From the NCBI RefSeq assembly GCF_029674545.1, contig NZ_CP121354.1:62001-126000 (forward strand): a stretch of 64,000 nt of DNA, written 5' to 3'. This document shows positions 36,427 through 45,336 of this stretch, piece by piece. Below the pieces are notes generated by a model. It had not been told where the DNA came from. It saw only the letters and a program-made list of their open reading frames with translations, and ran no database searches. This DNA is from Mesorhizobium sp. WSM4904 (GTDB lineage: Bacteria; Pseudomonadota; Alphaproteobacteria; Rhizobiales; Rhizobiaceae). A program made the position numbers and the translations under genes. Positions within the stretch are counted from its first letter, which is position 1. Each line of letters begins with the position of its first letter.

Positions 36427-37997
36427 CAGAGCCTCCCCGCCAAGAGGAAGCCGGAGCCGCCGCCGAGGCCGGCGCCCGGATGGGTCGAGGCGCCGATATG
36501 GTAGAGGCCTCGGATGCCGGTCTCATGGTTGCGGCTTGCCTTGAACGGCCGCCACAGGAAGGACTGATCGATGGTCGACGAGCCGCCGTAAGGATCGCCG
36601 CCGACAAGGTTGATGTTCATCGCTTCGAGATCGGCCGGCGAGTAGGCGCGGCGCGCGATCACCGTCTCCCGGAAGCCGTCGATGTGGCTGGCAAGGATCG
36701 CCTCAATCCTGTCGGCAAAGGCTTCGCGCAATGCGTCGCTCCATTGTCCGTCGGCCGGTGTTTCCAACTGGCCCGCCGCATCGCCTTTGATAACGCGCGG
36801 TGCCTCCGGCAGTTGCAGCCACAGGATCGCCTTGCCCTGCGGGCAGCGCGAGGGATCGAGCGCGTGCGGCTGGCCGACGCAGATGGTCGGCACCTCCGGC
36901 AGCAGGCCGCGCACCGCCTCGTTGCAGGCCTTCGACACGCCGTCGAGCCCCGGCGTGAGGTGCAGCAGCGCCACCTTGTCGAGGCCCTCGCCGCGCCAGG
37001 CCGGCGGCTTGTCGAGCGCATAGTGAATTTGGAAATTGCCCTTGCCGTAGCGGTATTTCAGCGTCGCCTCAGCGGCTGCCGCAGGGGCATCCCTGCCAAG
37101 CAGGCGGCTGTAAAGCTGTGTCGGCGTGACCGAGCAGATGACGCTCCTCGCCGCCGTCAGCGTCTCGCCGGAAGCAAGCCGCACGCCGCTGGCACGGCCG
37201 CCGCTCTGGACGATCGAGACGACATCGGCATTGACGCGGATTTCGCCGCCGCGTTCCTTGATCAGCGCCTCGAAGGCGGCGAGCAGGTTCTTCGCGCCGC
37301 CCTTGACGATCGGCGCGCCGGCCGCCTCCAGCGCGAAGGCTATAACCTTGGCGATCTGGCCGGAAAAAGCGTCTTCCGGCCCGAGCCCGGCATGCAGCAC
37401 CCAGGGCGCCCAGAGCGCGCGGACGGTTTCCGACTTGTAAGCGGTCTCCAGCCAGCCGCGCGCCGGCACCAGCGCCTCGCCCATGAAGGCGGCAAGCTCG
37501 CGCGGACCGCGCCGCCAGGCCTCGCCGGCCAAGAGCTTGGTCGTCGGATAAGACCAGAGCGCGCCCCCGAGCAGGCCGAACAGCAGCCCGGCATTGCGCT
37601 CGATATCGCCGACATCGCCGCCATGGCGGTCGCCGTCGCCGGAGGCAATTGCGTTCAGCGCCGCGATGTTGGCGGCGCGGTCGGTGGTGAGCACGGCATG
37701 GCTGCCGTCGGGCCTGAGCACGCCGGTGGGCGTCGCGGTGTGGCAGAACTCCAGCCCGTGCCGCGCGAGGTCCTTGCCAAGTGCTGCATAGGCCGGCGAG
37801 GTGATGAACAGCACGAAGGTCGTCGCCATCACGTCATGGACGAAGCCCGGCGCCGTGATCTCCTCGGTGCGCATGCAACCGCCGGCGCGGTCGTTGCGCT
37901 CGAGCACGAGCACCTTGGCGCCCTTGGCACCGAGCATCGCCGCGCAGACCAGGGCGTTGATGCCGCTGCCGACGATGATGTGATCGGCGGCGGTCAT
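36426..37997 (-). CDS. Phytoene-desaturase-like FAD oxidoreductase, copy 1
   Basis: The 523-residue flavoprotein has the N-terminal FAD motif HIIVGSGINALVCAAMLGAK followed by VLVLERNDRAGGCMRTEEIT, and the C-terminal FAD-contact segment LYHIGASTHPGAGLGGGSGF. This layout is the CrtI/phytoene-desaturase-like group, whose non-carotenoid members in catabolic clusters have unknown substrates. It is homologous to the enzyme at 39211-40785 on the other arm. No carotenoid genes are nearby, so carotenoid desaturation is unlikely. Confidence 0.88.
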   Translation of the reverse strand: MTAADHIIVGSGINALVCAAMLGAKGAKVLVLERNDRAGGCMRTEEITAPGFVHDVMATTFVLFITSPAYAALGKDLARHGLEFCHTATPTGVLRPDGSHAVLTTDRAANIAALNAIASGDGDRHGGDVGDIERNAGLLFGLLGGALWSYPTTKLLAGEAWRRGPRELAAFMGEALVPARGWLETAYKSETVRALWAPWVLHAGLGPEDAFSGQIAKVIAFALEAAGAPIVKGGAKNLLAAFEALIKERGGEIRVNADVVSIVQSGGRASGVRLASGETLTAARSVICSVTPTQLYSRLLGRDAPAAAAEATLKYRYGKGNFQIHYALDKPPAWRGEGLDKVALLHLTPGLDGVSKACNEAVRGLLPEVPTICVGQPHALDPSRCPQGKAILWLQLPEAPRVIKGDAAGQLETPADGQWSDALREAFADRIEAILASHIDGFRETVIARRAYSPADLEAMNINLVGGDPYGGSSTIDQSFLWRPFKASRNHETGIRGLYHIGASTHPGAGLGGGSGFLLAGRL

Positions 37998-38056
37998 TGG
38001 ATGCTCCCAGGTGCTGGCAGTTGAAGGTCAATCGCGCAAAGCCGCGTTCCTTCGCG

Positions 38057-38210
38057 CCCCCCTCTGTCCTGCCGGACATCTCCCCCTCTAGGGGGGAGAT
38101 CGGATGTCGCGACGACCTTCGCCAATCGCCCGCGTCGCGAAAATGAGCGGGGCGCTGGAACAGCTAATCTCCCCCCTTGAGGGGGAGATGTCCGGCAGGA
38201 CAGAGGGGGG
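38057..38210. repeat. Intergenic palindromic repeat, family A copy 3
   Basis: The inverted arms run from CCCCCCTCTGTCCTGCCGGA to TCCGGCAGGACAGAGGGGGG with the internal TCTCCCCCTCTAGGGGGGAG palindrome. The spacer includes CCTTCGCCAATCGCCCGCGTCG. It fills most of the 304-bp gap between the cyclase and flavoenzyme genes. Confidence 0.9.
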
Positions 38211-38301
38211 TGAGCGCCAGCGCTGCGAGGCTGCCACTCTCTACCCATCATCACTCCATCGCCCGCAAGCATGATCTTCTCCCGAAGACCGCCGCCTCGC
38301 C

Positions 38302-39093
38302 CTATTTGCCCGGCACCAGCGCCAGCGCGCGGACCGGGCTGCCGGTGCCGTGCTCGATCTTGAGCGGAGCGGCGATCAGGATCGCGCCTTTCGGCGGAAG
38401 CTGGTCGAGGTTGCAGAGGCTGGCCAGCCCGTAGCGATTGGCCTTGTGCATCAGCGTGTGCGCGGGAAACGGCGGCTCCATGCCGCCGGCCTTGCCGGCA
38501 TCGGTGCCGATCGTCTCCGAGCCCCAGCCCTTGATGTCCTTGCCGATCAGGAACTGGATGGCTTCGGCCGTCGGTCCCGGCGTGTGTGGGCCGGTCTCGT
38601 TGGCGTTGAGGAACTCGGCCTCCGAGCCGTTGCGCTTGTACCAGTCGGTTCGCATCACCACCCATTCGCCGGGGTTGATCGCGCCGTGCTTGACCTCCCA
38701 GGCCTTGATGTGATCGACGGTGAGCAGGAAGTCGTGGTCGGCGGCGGCTTCCTTCGAGCAGTCGATGACGTTGACCGGGCCGACGAAATTCTGCGCCGGA
38801 ATGGTGTCGGTGGCGCCGTCCGGATAGTCCTTGCCGGTGATCCAGTGCTGCGGCGCGTCGAAATGCGTGCCCGAATGCTCGCCAAGCTTCAGCCAGTTCC
38901 AGGCCCACCACGGCCCGTTCTTGTCATATTTGGAGATCGAGTGGATCTCGACCTTCGGCGTGTCGACGGCGAGTTCCGGCGGCAGCTTGATCAGCGGCGT
39001 GTCCGGTCCGAGCGGCGCCGACAGGTCGACCACCTTGATGGCGCCCGAAAGCAGCTGGCCGGCGACCTCGCCGAGGAGTTTTTGCGTGTCCAT
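38302..39093 (-). CDS. Isatin hydrolase-like cyclase-family metal hydrolase
   Basis: The 263-residue cyclase-family (PF04199) protein has the metal motif HSGTHFDAPQH with His73, His77, Asp79 and His83. The family includes kynurenine formamidase and isatin hydrolase. Length, aromatic stretch PWWAWNWLKLGEHSG, and the segments TGKDYPDGATDTIPAQNFVG and ETIGTDAGKAGGMEPPFPAH agree with what I remember of the Mn-dependent isatin hydrolase of Labrenzia, whose metal ligands I recall as His73/His77/Asp79. It would open isatin to isatinate in the cytoplasm. It is the first gene of the leftward arm. Kynurenine formamidase is the main alternative; those are usually shorter. Confidence 0.8.
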   Translation of the reverse strand: MDTQKLLGEVAGQLLSGAIKVVDLSAPLGPDTPLIKLPPELAVDTPKVEIHSISKYDKNGPWWAWNWLKLGEHSGTHFDAPQHWITGKDYPDGATDTIPAQNFVGPVNVIDCSKEAAADHDFLLTVDHIKAWEVKHGAINPGEWVVMRTDWYKRNGSEAEFLNANETGPHTPGPTAEAIQFLIGKDIKGWGSETIGTDAGKAGGMEPPFPAHTLMHKANRYGLASLCNLDQLPPKGAILIAAPLKIEHGTGSPVRALALVPGK

Positions 39094-39210
39094 GGTTCTG
39101 TTCCCTCTTGTTCGTGACCTTCAAGGCTCGTTGCGGCCCTTAATATCCTACTAGACGAAAACATATGCATCTGCAATTATCTTTAAGCATAAAGCATTTT
39201 GGGGAGGGGC
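39094..39210. promoter_or_regulatory. Divergent promoter/operator region of the aromatic catabolic divergon
   Basis: This 117-bp gap separates the leftward cyclase and rightward flavoenzyme genes. Positions 39150-39200 are strongly A+T-rich in a GC-rich genome and hold ATATGCAT, CAATTAT (39174-39180) and AAGCATAAAGCAT, giving repeated GCAT/ATGC words. CAATTAT is also the outer arm of the palindrome upstream of the 2-aminobenzoyl-CoA monooxygenase-type gene. MarR binding is an inference. Confidence 0.55.
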
Positions 39211-40785
39211 GTGAGCGAGTTCGACGCCATCTTTGTCGGGGCGGGCCACAACAGTCTGGCCTGCGCGGCGCATCTGTCGCTCAAAGGCTGGAAAACCGCG
39301 GTTTTCGAGCGCAGCCAGGCGATTGGCGGCGCCGTTCGGACCGCCGAATACACGCTTCCCGGTTTTCGTCACGATTTCGGCGCGATGAATCTGAGCCTGT
39401 TCGCCGGCTCGGCCTTCCATCGGAAATATGCAAATGAATTGAAAAGCCATGGGCTGGAATTCGCGCCCGTCGCCGATTGTTTCGCCAGCGCTTTCCCGGA
39501 CAGGAAATGGTTCGGCGTCAGCAACGATCTCGAAAAGACCGTCTCGCGGCTCGCCACCTTCTCCGCCGCCGATGCCGCCAGCTGGCGCAGGCTGGTCGGC
39601 GCTTTTCCAGGCGAAGCGGAGCACCTCTTCCGCCTGCTGGGTTCGCCGATGAGCGCGCGGGCCCTGGCCGGCACGGCTGGGCACCTGTGGCGCAAGAAGG
39701 GTTTTGCCGGCGCGCTCGACACGGGCCGGCTGCTTCTCGCCTCGCCGCGCGCGTGGCTGGAGGAAAATTTCGAGACGCCGCATGTCAGGACGACGCTCGC
39801 CGCCTGGGGCATGCATCTCGACTTCGCTCCGGATATCGCCGGCGGCGCCGTGTTCCCGTACCTGGAATCGATGGCCAACCAGAGTTTCGGCATGGTGCTC
39901 GGCAAGGGCGGCGCCGACACCATCATCCGCGCGCTCGCCGGCATGGTCAAAACGGCCGGTGGCAAGATCACGCCCGGCGCGGAAGTATCGGAGATAATGG
40001 TTGCCGGTGGCCGGGCGACCGGTGTGCGTCTGGCTTCCGGCGAAACCCATGTCGCGAGCAAGGCCGTCGTTGCCGGCGTCGCGCCAGGAGCGCTTCCGGG
40101 CAAGCTTCTGCCCAATAGCTCCGGCGACGCCATCTTCGATACGGCGATGAAAAACTTCCGCCATGCGCCGGGCACGATGATGATCCATCTGGCGCTGGAC
40201 GACCTGCCGCACTGGAGCGCCGGCGCCGAGCTTCGCCGGTTCGCCTATGTGCATCTGGCGCCCTCGCTCGATGCGATGTCGCGCGTCTACCAGCAAGCAA
40301 TCGCCGGCATGCTGCCCGACCAGCCCGTGCTCGTCGTCGGCCAGCCGACGGCCGTCGATCCGTCGCGGGCGCCGTCAGGCAAGCATGTGCTGTGGGTGCA
40401 GGTGCGCATGCTGCCGGCTGAGATCCTTGGTGACGCGGCCGGCGAGATCGCGCCCGGTTCCTGGGACGCGGTCAAGGATGCCTATGCCGAGCGCGTGCTC
40501 GACATCATCGAGAGCTATGCGCCTGGTTTGAGGCAGAGGATCCTTGGCCGCGCCGTCTTCTCGCCGATCGATCTCGAGCGCGAGAACCCGAACCTCGTCG
40601 GCGGCGACCAGATTTGCGGCAGCCACCATCTGGCGCAGAATTTTCTCTTCCGTCCGGCGCGCGGCTTCGCGCGCTGGAACACGCCGGTCTCGAACCTCTA
40701 CCTCACCGGTGCCGCGACCTGGCCCGGCGCCGGCACGGGTGCGGGCTCCGGCTACATGCTCGCCCAACAGCTCGGAGGAAACTAG
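39211..40785 (+). CDS. Phytoene-desaturase-like FAD oxidoreductase, copy 2
   Basis: The 524-residue flavoprotein starts with GTG after GGGGAGGGG (VSEFDAIFVGAGHNSLACAA). It has the FAD motif GAGHNSLACAAHLSLKG, TAVFERSQAIGGAVRTAEYT and the C-terminal LYLTGAATWPGAGTGAGSGY. It is homologous along its length to the enzyme at 36426-37997 (shared ..NLVGGDxxGG.., ..VGQPxAxDPSR.. patterns). Substrate unknown; in this cluster it may act on the indole-ring compound before isatin or on an acyl-CoA intermediate. It heads the rightward arm. Confidence 0.88.
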   Translation: MSEFDAIFVGAGHNSLACAAHLSLKGWKTAVFERSQAIGGAVRTAEYTLPGFRHDFGAMNLSLFAGSAFHRKYANELKSHGLEFAPVADCFASAFPDRKWFGVSNDLEKTVSRLATFSAADAASWRRLVGAFPGEAEHLFRLLGSPMSARALAGTAGHLWRKKGFAGALDTGRLLLASPRAWLEENFETPHVRTTLAAWGMHLDFAPDIAGGAVFPYLESMANQSFGMVLGKGGADTIIRALAGMVKTAGGKITPGAEVSEIMVAGGRATGVRLASGETHVASKAVVAGVAPGALPGKLLPNSSGDAIFDTAMKNFRHAPGTMMIHLALDDLPHWSAGAELRRFAYVHLAPSLDAMSRVYQQAIAGMLPDQPVLVVGQPTAVDPSRAPSGKHVLWVQVRMLPAEILGDAAGEIAPGSWDAVKDAYAERVLDIIESYAPGLRQRILGRAVFSPIDLERENPNLVGGDQICGSHHLAQNFLFRPARGFARWNTPVSNLYLTGAATWPGAGTGAGSGYMLAQQLGGN

Positions 40786-40895
40786 CAGCCGGGATTCCAG
40801 GATGGACAAGGCGCGGTTGCCCACCAAACCTGGCGAATGAAAACACCGCGCGGACAATGACAGTCAAAGATGGACAACCAACAAGGGGAACGACC

Positions 40896-42425
40896 ATGAC
40901 CATCAACAGACGCGATTTGCTTGGATACGGCGCGGCGGCGATCGGCGCCGCCACGCTCGGCCTGCCGAGGGCAGCGAAGGCGGCGGACGAGCTCACGATC
41001 GCTTACAACGTCAACCTGCCCTCCTGGGACCCGACGACCGGACCTTCGGCGGTGAACCCGACCATCCAGGGGCTCTACCAGTCGGTGTTCGACCAGTTCA
41101 TTCCGCAAAAGCCGGACCTCTCCTTCACGCCCGGCCTGCTCACCGAGTGGGGCTGGAACGACGACCGGAGCAAGGTGATGATGACGGTGCGCGAGGGTGT
41201 GAAGTGGCATGACGGCTCGCCCTTCACACCGGAAGACGTCGTGTGGTCGCTGCAGCGCGCGGGCGACGAGAAGACCGGCAATCCGATCCAGTTCGTCTGG
41301 AAGAACGTCAACAACTTCAAGATCGACGGCAACAAGATCACCGGCGACGTGGTGCAGTTCGACCCGGTCTATTTCAAATGGATGTCGTTCCTGACCGGCT
41401 ACATCATGCCGAAGGCCTATTACGAGAAGGTCGGCGCCGAGGGCTTCGAGAAGGCGCCGATCGGCACCGGGCCCTATATGGTCGACAAGTTCGAGCGCAA
41501 CGCCTTCCTGCGGCTCAAGGCCAATCCGAATTACTGGGGCAACAAGCCGGCCTTCGAGAATGTGACGATCAAGTTCGTCACCGACGCGGCGAGCCGGGTC
41601 GCGGAGGTCGAGTCCGGTTCCTCGCAGGTTACGCTCGAAATTCCTTACGAGGAATATGACCGGCTGATCGCCAAGGACGGGCTCGCCGGCTCGATCAAGA
41701 ACGTCTCCGATATCGGCATGATCTTCTTCAACGACATCGAGGCGATGCTGGACAAGAACGTCCGCCAGGCGGCGGTGATGGCGGTGGACAAGGAGCTCTT
41801 GGTCAAGCGGCTGCTGCGCGGCTACGGCCAGCCGATCGCGACGCTGGAGACGCCGGAATACACGGCCTTCGATCCATCGATCAAGGTCGAGCACAATCCG
41901 GAAAAGGCCAAGGAGTTGCTCGCCGCTTCCGGCTATTCGCCGAAGAAGCCGGTGAAGTTCACGATACAGACGACCAAGGGCTTCAAGCCCAAGGACTACG
42001 AGATGATCCAGGCGATCGTCGGCATGTGGCGCAAGGTGGGCATCGAGGCCAAGATCGAGGTCTACGAGATCGCCAAGCATTACGAGCTGCGCGCCGCCGA
42101 CAAGCTGGCGCCGGCCGCGTTCTACAATTGGGGCAACGCCATCGGCGATCCGACCACGTCGACCGGTTTCGCCATGTATGGCCCGAGCCCGCATTCGGTG
42201 TGGGACAGCCAGGACCTGATCGACAAGATCAACCCGCTTTGGGGTGAGAAGGACGAGGCCAAGCGTATCGCCGGCTGGAAGGCCGTCGACAAATACATCG
42301 CCGAGCAGGCCTATGTGCTGCCGCTGATGCAATATGCGCAGCCGATCGTGCATTCCAAGAAGGTCAATGTCGTGCAGCATGTTTCAGGAGCGTTGCTGCC
42401 GGCGCTGATGACCCCGGCTGCGTGA
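40896..42425 (+). CDS. Family-5 ABC transporter substrate-binding protein of the divergon
   Basis: The 509-residue binding protein starts MTINRRDLLGYGAAAIGAAT after AAGGGGAACG, a twin-arginine-like signal (RRDLLG) ending near AAKAADEL. SBP_bac_5 features include SFTPGLLTEWGWNDDRSKVM, GVKWHDGSPFTPEDVVWSLQ and IGTGPYMVDKFERNAFLRLK. Family 5 binds peptides, nickel, opines and other organic ligands; in this cluster the ligand is probably the catabolic substrate or a conjugate (inference). Earlier in-frame starts at 40857 and upstream are less family-like. The importer's permeases and ATPases follow after a repeat. Confidence 0.9.
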   Translation: MTINRRDLLGYGAAAIGAATLGLPRAAKAADELTIAYNVNLPSWDPTTGPSAVNPTIQGLYQSVFDQFIPQKPDLSFTPGLLTEWGWNDDRSKVMMTVREGVKWHDGSPFTPEDVVWSLQRAGDEKTGNPIQFVWKNVNNFKIDGNKITGDVVQFDPVYFKWMSFLTGYIMPKAYYEKVGAEGFEKAPIGTGPYMVDKFERNAFLRLKANPNYWGNKPAFENVTIKFVTDAASRVAEVESGSSQVTLEIPYEEYDRLIAKDGLAGSIKNVSDIGMIFFNDIEAMLDKNVRQAAVMAVDKELLVKRLLRGYGQPIATLETPEYTAFDPSIKVEHNPEKAKELLAASGYSPKKPVKFTIQTTKGFKPKDYEMIQAIVGMWRKVGIEAKIEVYEIAKHYELRAADKLAPAAFYNWGNAIGDPTTSTGFAMYGPSPHSVWDSQDLIDKINPLWGEKDEAKRIAGWKAVDKYIAEQAYVLPLMQYAQPIVHSKKVNVVQHVSGALLPALMTPAA

Positions 42426-42469
42426 TCGAGATGAGGAGGCGCGGTAGCGTGTCTCCTTCAACGACGCAG

Positions 42470-42586
42470 CCCCTCATCCGCCCTTCGGAGCACCTTCTCC
42501 CCGAGGGGAGAAGAGGTCGCCGACGGCTGAGCCAGCCTCTTCTCCCCGCCGGGGAGAAGGTGGCCGCGAAGCGGCCGGATGAGGGG
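42470..42586. repeat. Intergenic palindromic repeat, family B copy 2 (short form)
   Basis: CCCCTCATCCG with CACCTTCTCCCCGAGGGGAG on the left is mirrored by CTTCTCCCCGCCGGGGAGAA and CGGATGAGGGGG on the right. It lies between the binding-protein gene and the first permease gene. Confidence 0.88.
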
Positions 42587-42612
42587 GAGTTCGTTAGAGT
42601 GATTACACACGC

Positions 42613-43620
42613 ATGCTGCTGCAGAGATTCCTCGTTCGTCTTGTGACGATGCTGGTCACGCTGTTCGGCGTCGCCGTCGTCGTCTTCGTCGTCATTCGCG
42701 TGGCGCCCGGCGATCCGATCGCCATGATGCTGCCGCCCGGCGCCAGCGACGACGACATCGCGCGGCTGCGCGCGCTCTATGGGCTGGACAAGAGCATCGT
42801 GCAGCAGTTCTTCATCTGGCTCGCGGGCGTGCTGCATGGCGATTTCGGCACCTCGATCTCGCTGCGCCAGGACGTGCTGGGGCTGGTGTTCAACCGGCTG
42901 CCGGCGACGCTCGAACTTGCAACCGTCGCGCTGCTGATGGCGATTGCGATCGGCGTCAGCGCGGCGATCCTCGGCGCCCGCTCGCGCGGCACCGCGGTCG
43001 AGGCCGGCATCGATATCGCAAGCGGCGCGACGCTCTCCATCCCCGACTTCCTCTGGGGGCTGGTGCTGATCCTGCTGTTCGGAGTGCTCATCCCCGTGTT
43101 CGACATTTCCGGCCGCGTGTCGCCGCAGCTCGACCTGCCCTTCGTCACCCAGTTCTATCTTGCCGAAAGCATTCTCAGGCTCCGCTTCGATCTCACCTGG
43201 GATTTGCTGAAGCACATGCTGATGCCGGCAGTTGCGCTGGCTCTCCCGTTGGCGGCGATCATCGCGCAGCTCCTGAAACAGTCGCTGAAGGAGGTGCTCG
43301 ACCTCGACTATGTCGTGCTGGCGCGGGTGAAGGGTTTTTCCGAAACGCAGGTGATCCTGCGCGAGGCGCTGAAGAACGCGGCGCTGCCGACGCTGACGCT
43401 GGTCGGCGTGCAATTCACCTTCCTGATCGGCGGCACCGTCATCGTCGAGCGGCTGTTCTCCTATGAGGGGCTCGGCAACATGGCGATCGATGCCGTCATC
43501 AACCGCGACCTGCCACTGATCCAGGGCATCGTGCTGGTCTTCGCGCTGCTCTTCGTGCTGATCAACTTGGCCGTCGACATGATGTATGCGCTGCTCAATC
43601 CGAGGCTGCGCCATGGATGA
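42613..43620 (+). CDS. ABC transporter permease (DppB-type)
   Basis: The 335-residue permease starts MLLQRFLVRLVTMLVTLFGV, the DppB/OppB-type first helix, with IRVAPGDPIAMMLPPGASDD after it and the EAA-type loop LDLDYVVLARVKGFSETQVI. It forms the channel with the next gene product for import of the ligand of the 40896 binding protein. Its last codons overlap the next start by 8 bp. Confidence 0.92.
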   Translation: MLLQRFLVRLVTMLVTLFGVAVVVFVVIRVAPGDPIAMMLPPGASDDDIARLRALYGLDKSIVQQFFIWLAGVLHGDFGTSISLRQDVLGLVFNRLPATLELATVALLMAIAIGVSAAILGARSRGTAVEAGIDIASGATLSIPDFLWGLVLILLFGVLIPVFDISGRVSPQLDLPFVTQFYLAESILRLRFDLTWDLLKHMLMPAVALALPLAAIIAQLLKQSLKEVLDLDYVVLARVKGFSETQVILREALKNAALPTLTLVGVQFTFLIGGTVIVERLFSYEGLGNMAIDAVINRDLPLIQGIVLVFALLFVLINLAVDMMYALLNPRLRHG

Positions 43621-44461
43621 GGCGCGCATCTCGCGACGCGGTCTGAGTCCAAGGCTGTGGCTGGCCGGCGGCTGGCTGCTCCTTGCGCTGCTTGCGGCCA
43701 TCTTCGCGCCGCTGATCGCGCCGCAGGATCCATTGGCGCAGGACCTGATGCTGGAGCGGCTGCCGCCCTTCTGGCTGGACGGCGCCGAACCCGGCTACTG
43801 GCTGGGCACCGACAGCCTCGGCCGGGATCTGTTGTCGCGGCTGATCTTCGGCGGCCGCATCGCCTTCATCGTCGCCTTTGCCGCGGCGTCCGCGGCCTGT
43901 ATCGTTGGCTCGGCGCTCGGGCTGATCGCAGGCTATTTCGGCGGCTGGGCCGACCGCATCATCTCGCGCGTCGTCGATGTCTGGATGGCGTTCCCGCCTG
44001 TGCTGTTCGCGATCCTCTTGGTCGCGGTGCTGGGCACGGGCTTAAACTCCGTCATCATAGCCATTGCCGTCATCGATTGGACGCGCTTCTGCCGGGTGAT
44101 CCGCGCCGAGGCGATGAGCCAGGCGCGCATGGACTATGTCGAAAGCGCGCGCATCGCCGGCTATGGCCGCATCGGCATCATGCTGCGCGAGGTGCTGCCC
44201 AACGTGGTGCCTTCCGTGGTCGCGTTGCTGTCGCTGGAGATGGGCATCGCCGTCATCGTCGAGGCGATCCTGTCCTTCGTTAATCTGTCGATCTCGACTG
44301 ACGATCCGACCTGGGGCGGCATCATCGCCGAAGGACGGCTGTCGATCCACCAGGCCTGGTGGGTGCTGGTGTTTCCGCTGGTCACGCTGATCCTCACCGT
44401 GCTTTCCTTCAGCCAGTTCGGCGAGGGATTGAAGGCGCGCTTCGATCCGGTGCTGCGATGA
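43613..44461 (+). CDS. ABC transporter permease (DppC-type)
   Basis: The 282-residue permease starts MDEARISRRGLSPRLWLAGG. It contains GTDSLGRDLLSRLIFGGRIA, the DppC-type loop after the first helix, and the EAA loop EAMSQARMDYVESARIAGYG. It overlaps the upstream permease by 8 bp and the downstream ATPase by 4 bp (GATGAG), so translation is coupled. Confidence 0.92.
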   Translation: MDEARISRRGLSPRLWLAGGWLLLALLAAIFAPLIAPQDPLAQDLMLERLPPFWLDGAEPGYWLGTDSLGRDLLSRLIFGGRIAFIVAFAAASAACIVGSALGLIAGYFGGWADRIISRVVDVWMAFPPVLFAILLVAVLGTGLNSVIIAIAVIDWTRFCRVIRAEAMSQARMDYVESARIAGYGRIGIMLREVLPNVVPSVVALLSLEMGIAVIVEAILSFVNLSISTDDPTWGGIIAEGRLSIHQAWWVLVFPLVTLILTVLSFSQFGEGLKARFDPVLR

Positions 44462-45336
44462 GCCCGTGCCTCGACATTCGTCGCTTGAGCGCCGTGCTGC
44501 CCAACGGCCAGCGCGTGCTGCGCTCGGTCTCGCTCGCCGTCCAGCCTGGCGAGGTTCGCGCGCTGGTCGGCGAGAGCGGCGCCGGCAAGACGATGATCGG
44601 CAAGGCGGTGCTCGGCGTCCTGCCGAAGAGCGTGCGCATCGTCGAAGGCGAGATGCTGATCGAGGGCGAGGATCTCGGCCGCCTCGATGCGAAAGCACGA
44701 CGGGCCCTGATCGGCGCGCGTACGGCGCTGATCCCGCAGGACCCGCTCACCGCGCTCAACCCGTCGCGCCGCATCGGCCCGCAGATGACCGACCGGTTGG
44801 TGCGCATCCTCGGCTGGAGCGGCGAGAGGGCGGACAAACGCATCCGCCAGCTGCTCGACGAGGTGCAGATCCGCGATCCCGAGCGCGTGCTGAAAAGCTA
44901 TCCGCATGAATTGTCCGGCGGCATGCGCCAGCGCGTGCTGATCGCTGCCGCCTTTGCCGCTGAACCCAGGCTGATCGTCGCGGACGAGCCGACGACAGCG
45001 CTGGATGTGACCGTGCAGAAGCAGATCCTGCGGCTGATCGCACAGCTGCAGCGCGACCACGGCACCGCGATCCTGTTCGTGACCCATGATCTCGGCGTCG
45101 TCGCCAAGATCAGCCAGAAGGTGTCGGTGCTCTATGCCGGCAAGGTTGTGGAAGAAGCCGAGACTACGGCCCTCTTCGCGTCCCCGCAGCATCCCTACAC
45201 GCGGGCGCTGATCGCGGCGACGCCGCGGTACACCGATCCGCATGCGTCGCTGAAGCCGGTGGACGAGACGGTGCTCGCCGGGCTCACGGCCGAGATCGCG
45301 GCGGCCGACAAAGCGTGGAGGCCCGGCCATGGCTGA
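44458..45336 (+). CDS. ABC transporter ATP-binding protein (DppD-type)
   Basis: The 292-residue ATPase has Walker [10 protein letters not shown], signature LSGGMRQR and Walker [13 protein letters not shown]. The C-terminus has the oligopeptide-type extension ([20 protein letters not shown]). It supplies energy with the next gene product. The start ATG 44458 overlaps the permease stop. Confidence 0.92.
   Translation: MSPCLDIRRLSAVLPNGQRVLRSVSLAVQPGEVRALVGESGAGKTMIGKAVLGVLPKSVRIVEGEMLIEGEDLGRLDAKARRALIGARTALIPQDPLTALNPSRRIGPQMTDRLVRILGWSGERADKRIRQLLDEVQIRDPERVLKSYPHELSGGMRQRVLIAAAFAAEPRLIVADEPTTALDVTVQKQILRLIAQLQRDHGTAILFVTHDLGVVAKISQKVSVLYAGKVVEEAETTALFASPQHPYTRALIAATPRYTDPHASLKPVDETVLAGLTAEIAAADKAWRPGHG

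Noticed and set aside
38302..39093. Naming the cyclase-family gene kynurenine formamidase (kynB) to link it with the kynureninase-like gene at 55052
   Set aside because: Length and motif context look more like isatin hydrolase, and the PLP gene is in a separate GntR-controlled operon 16 kb away. A tryptophan-kynurenine route is therefore not supported by gene order.
36426..40785. Carotenoid biosynthesis based on two phytoene-desaturase-like proteins
   Set aside because: No phytoene synthase, cyclase or geranylgeranyl synthase is nearby; the neighbours are all aromatic/CoA catabolic.
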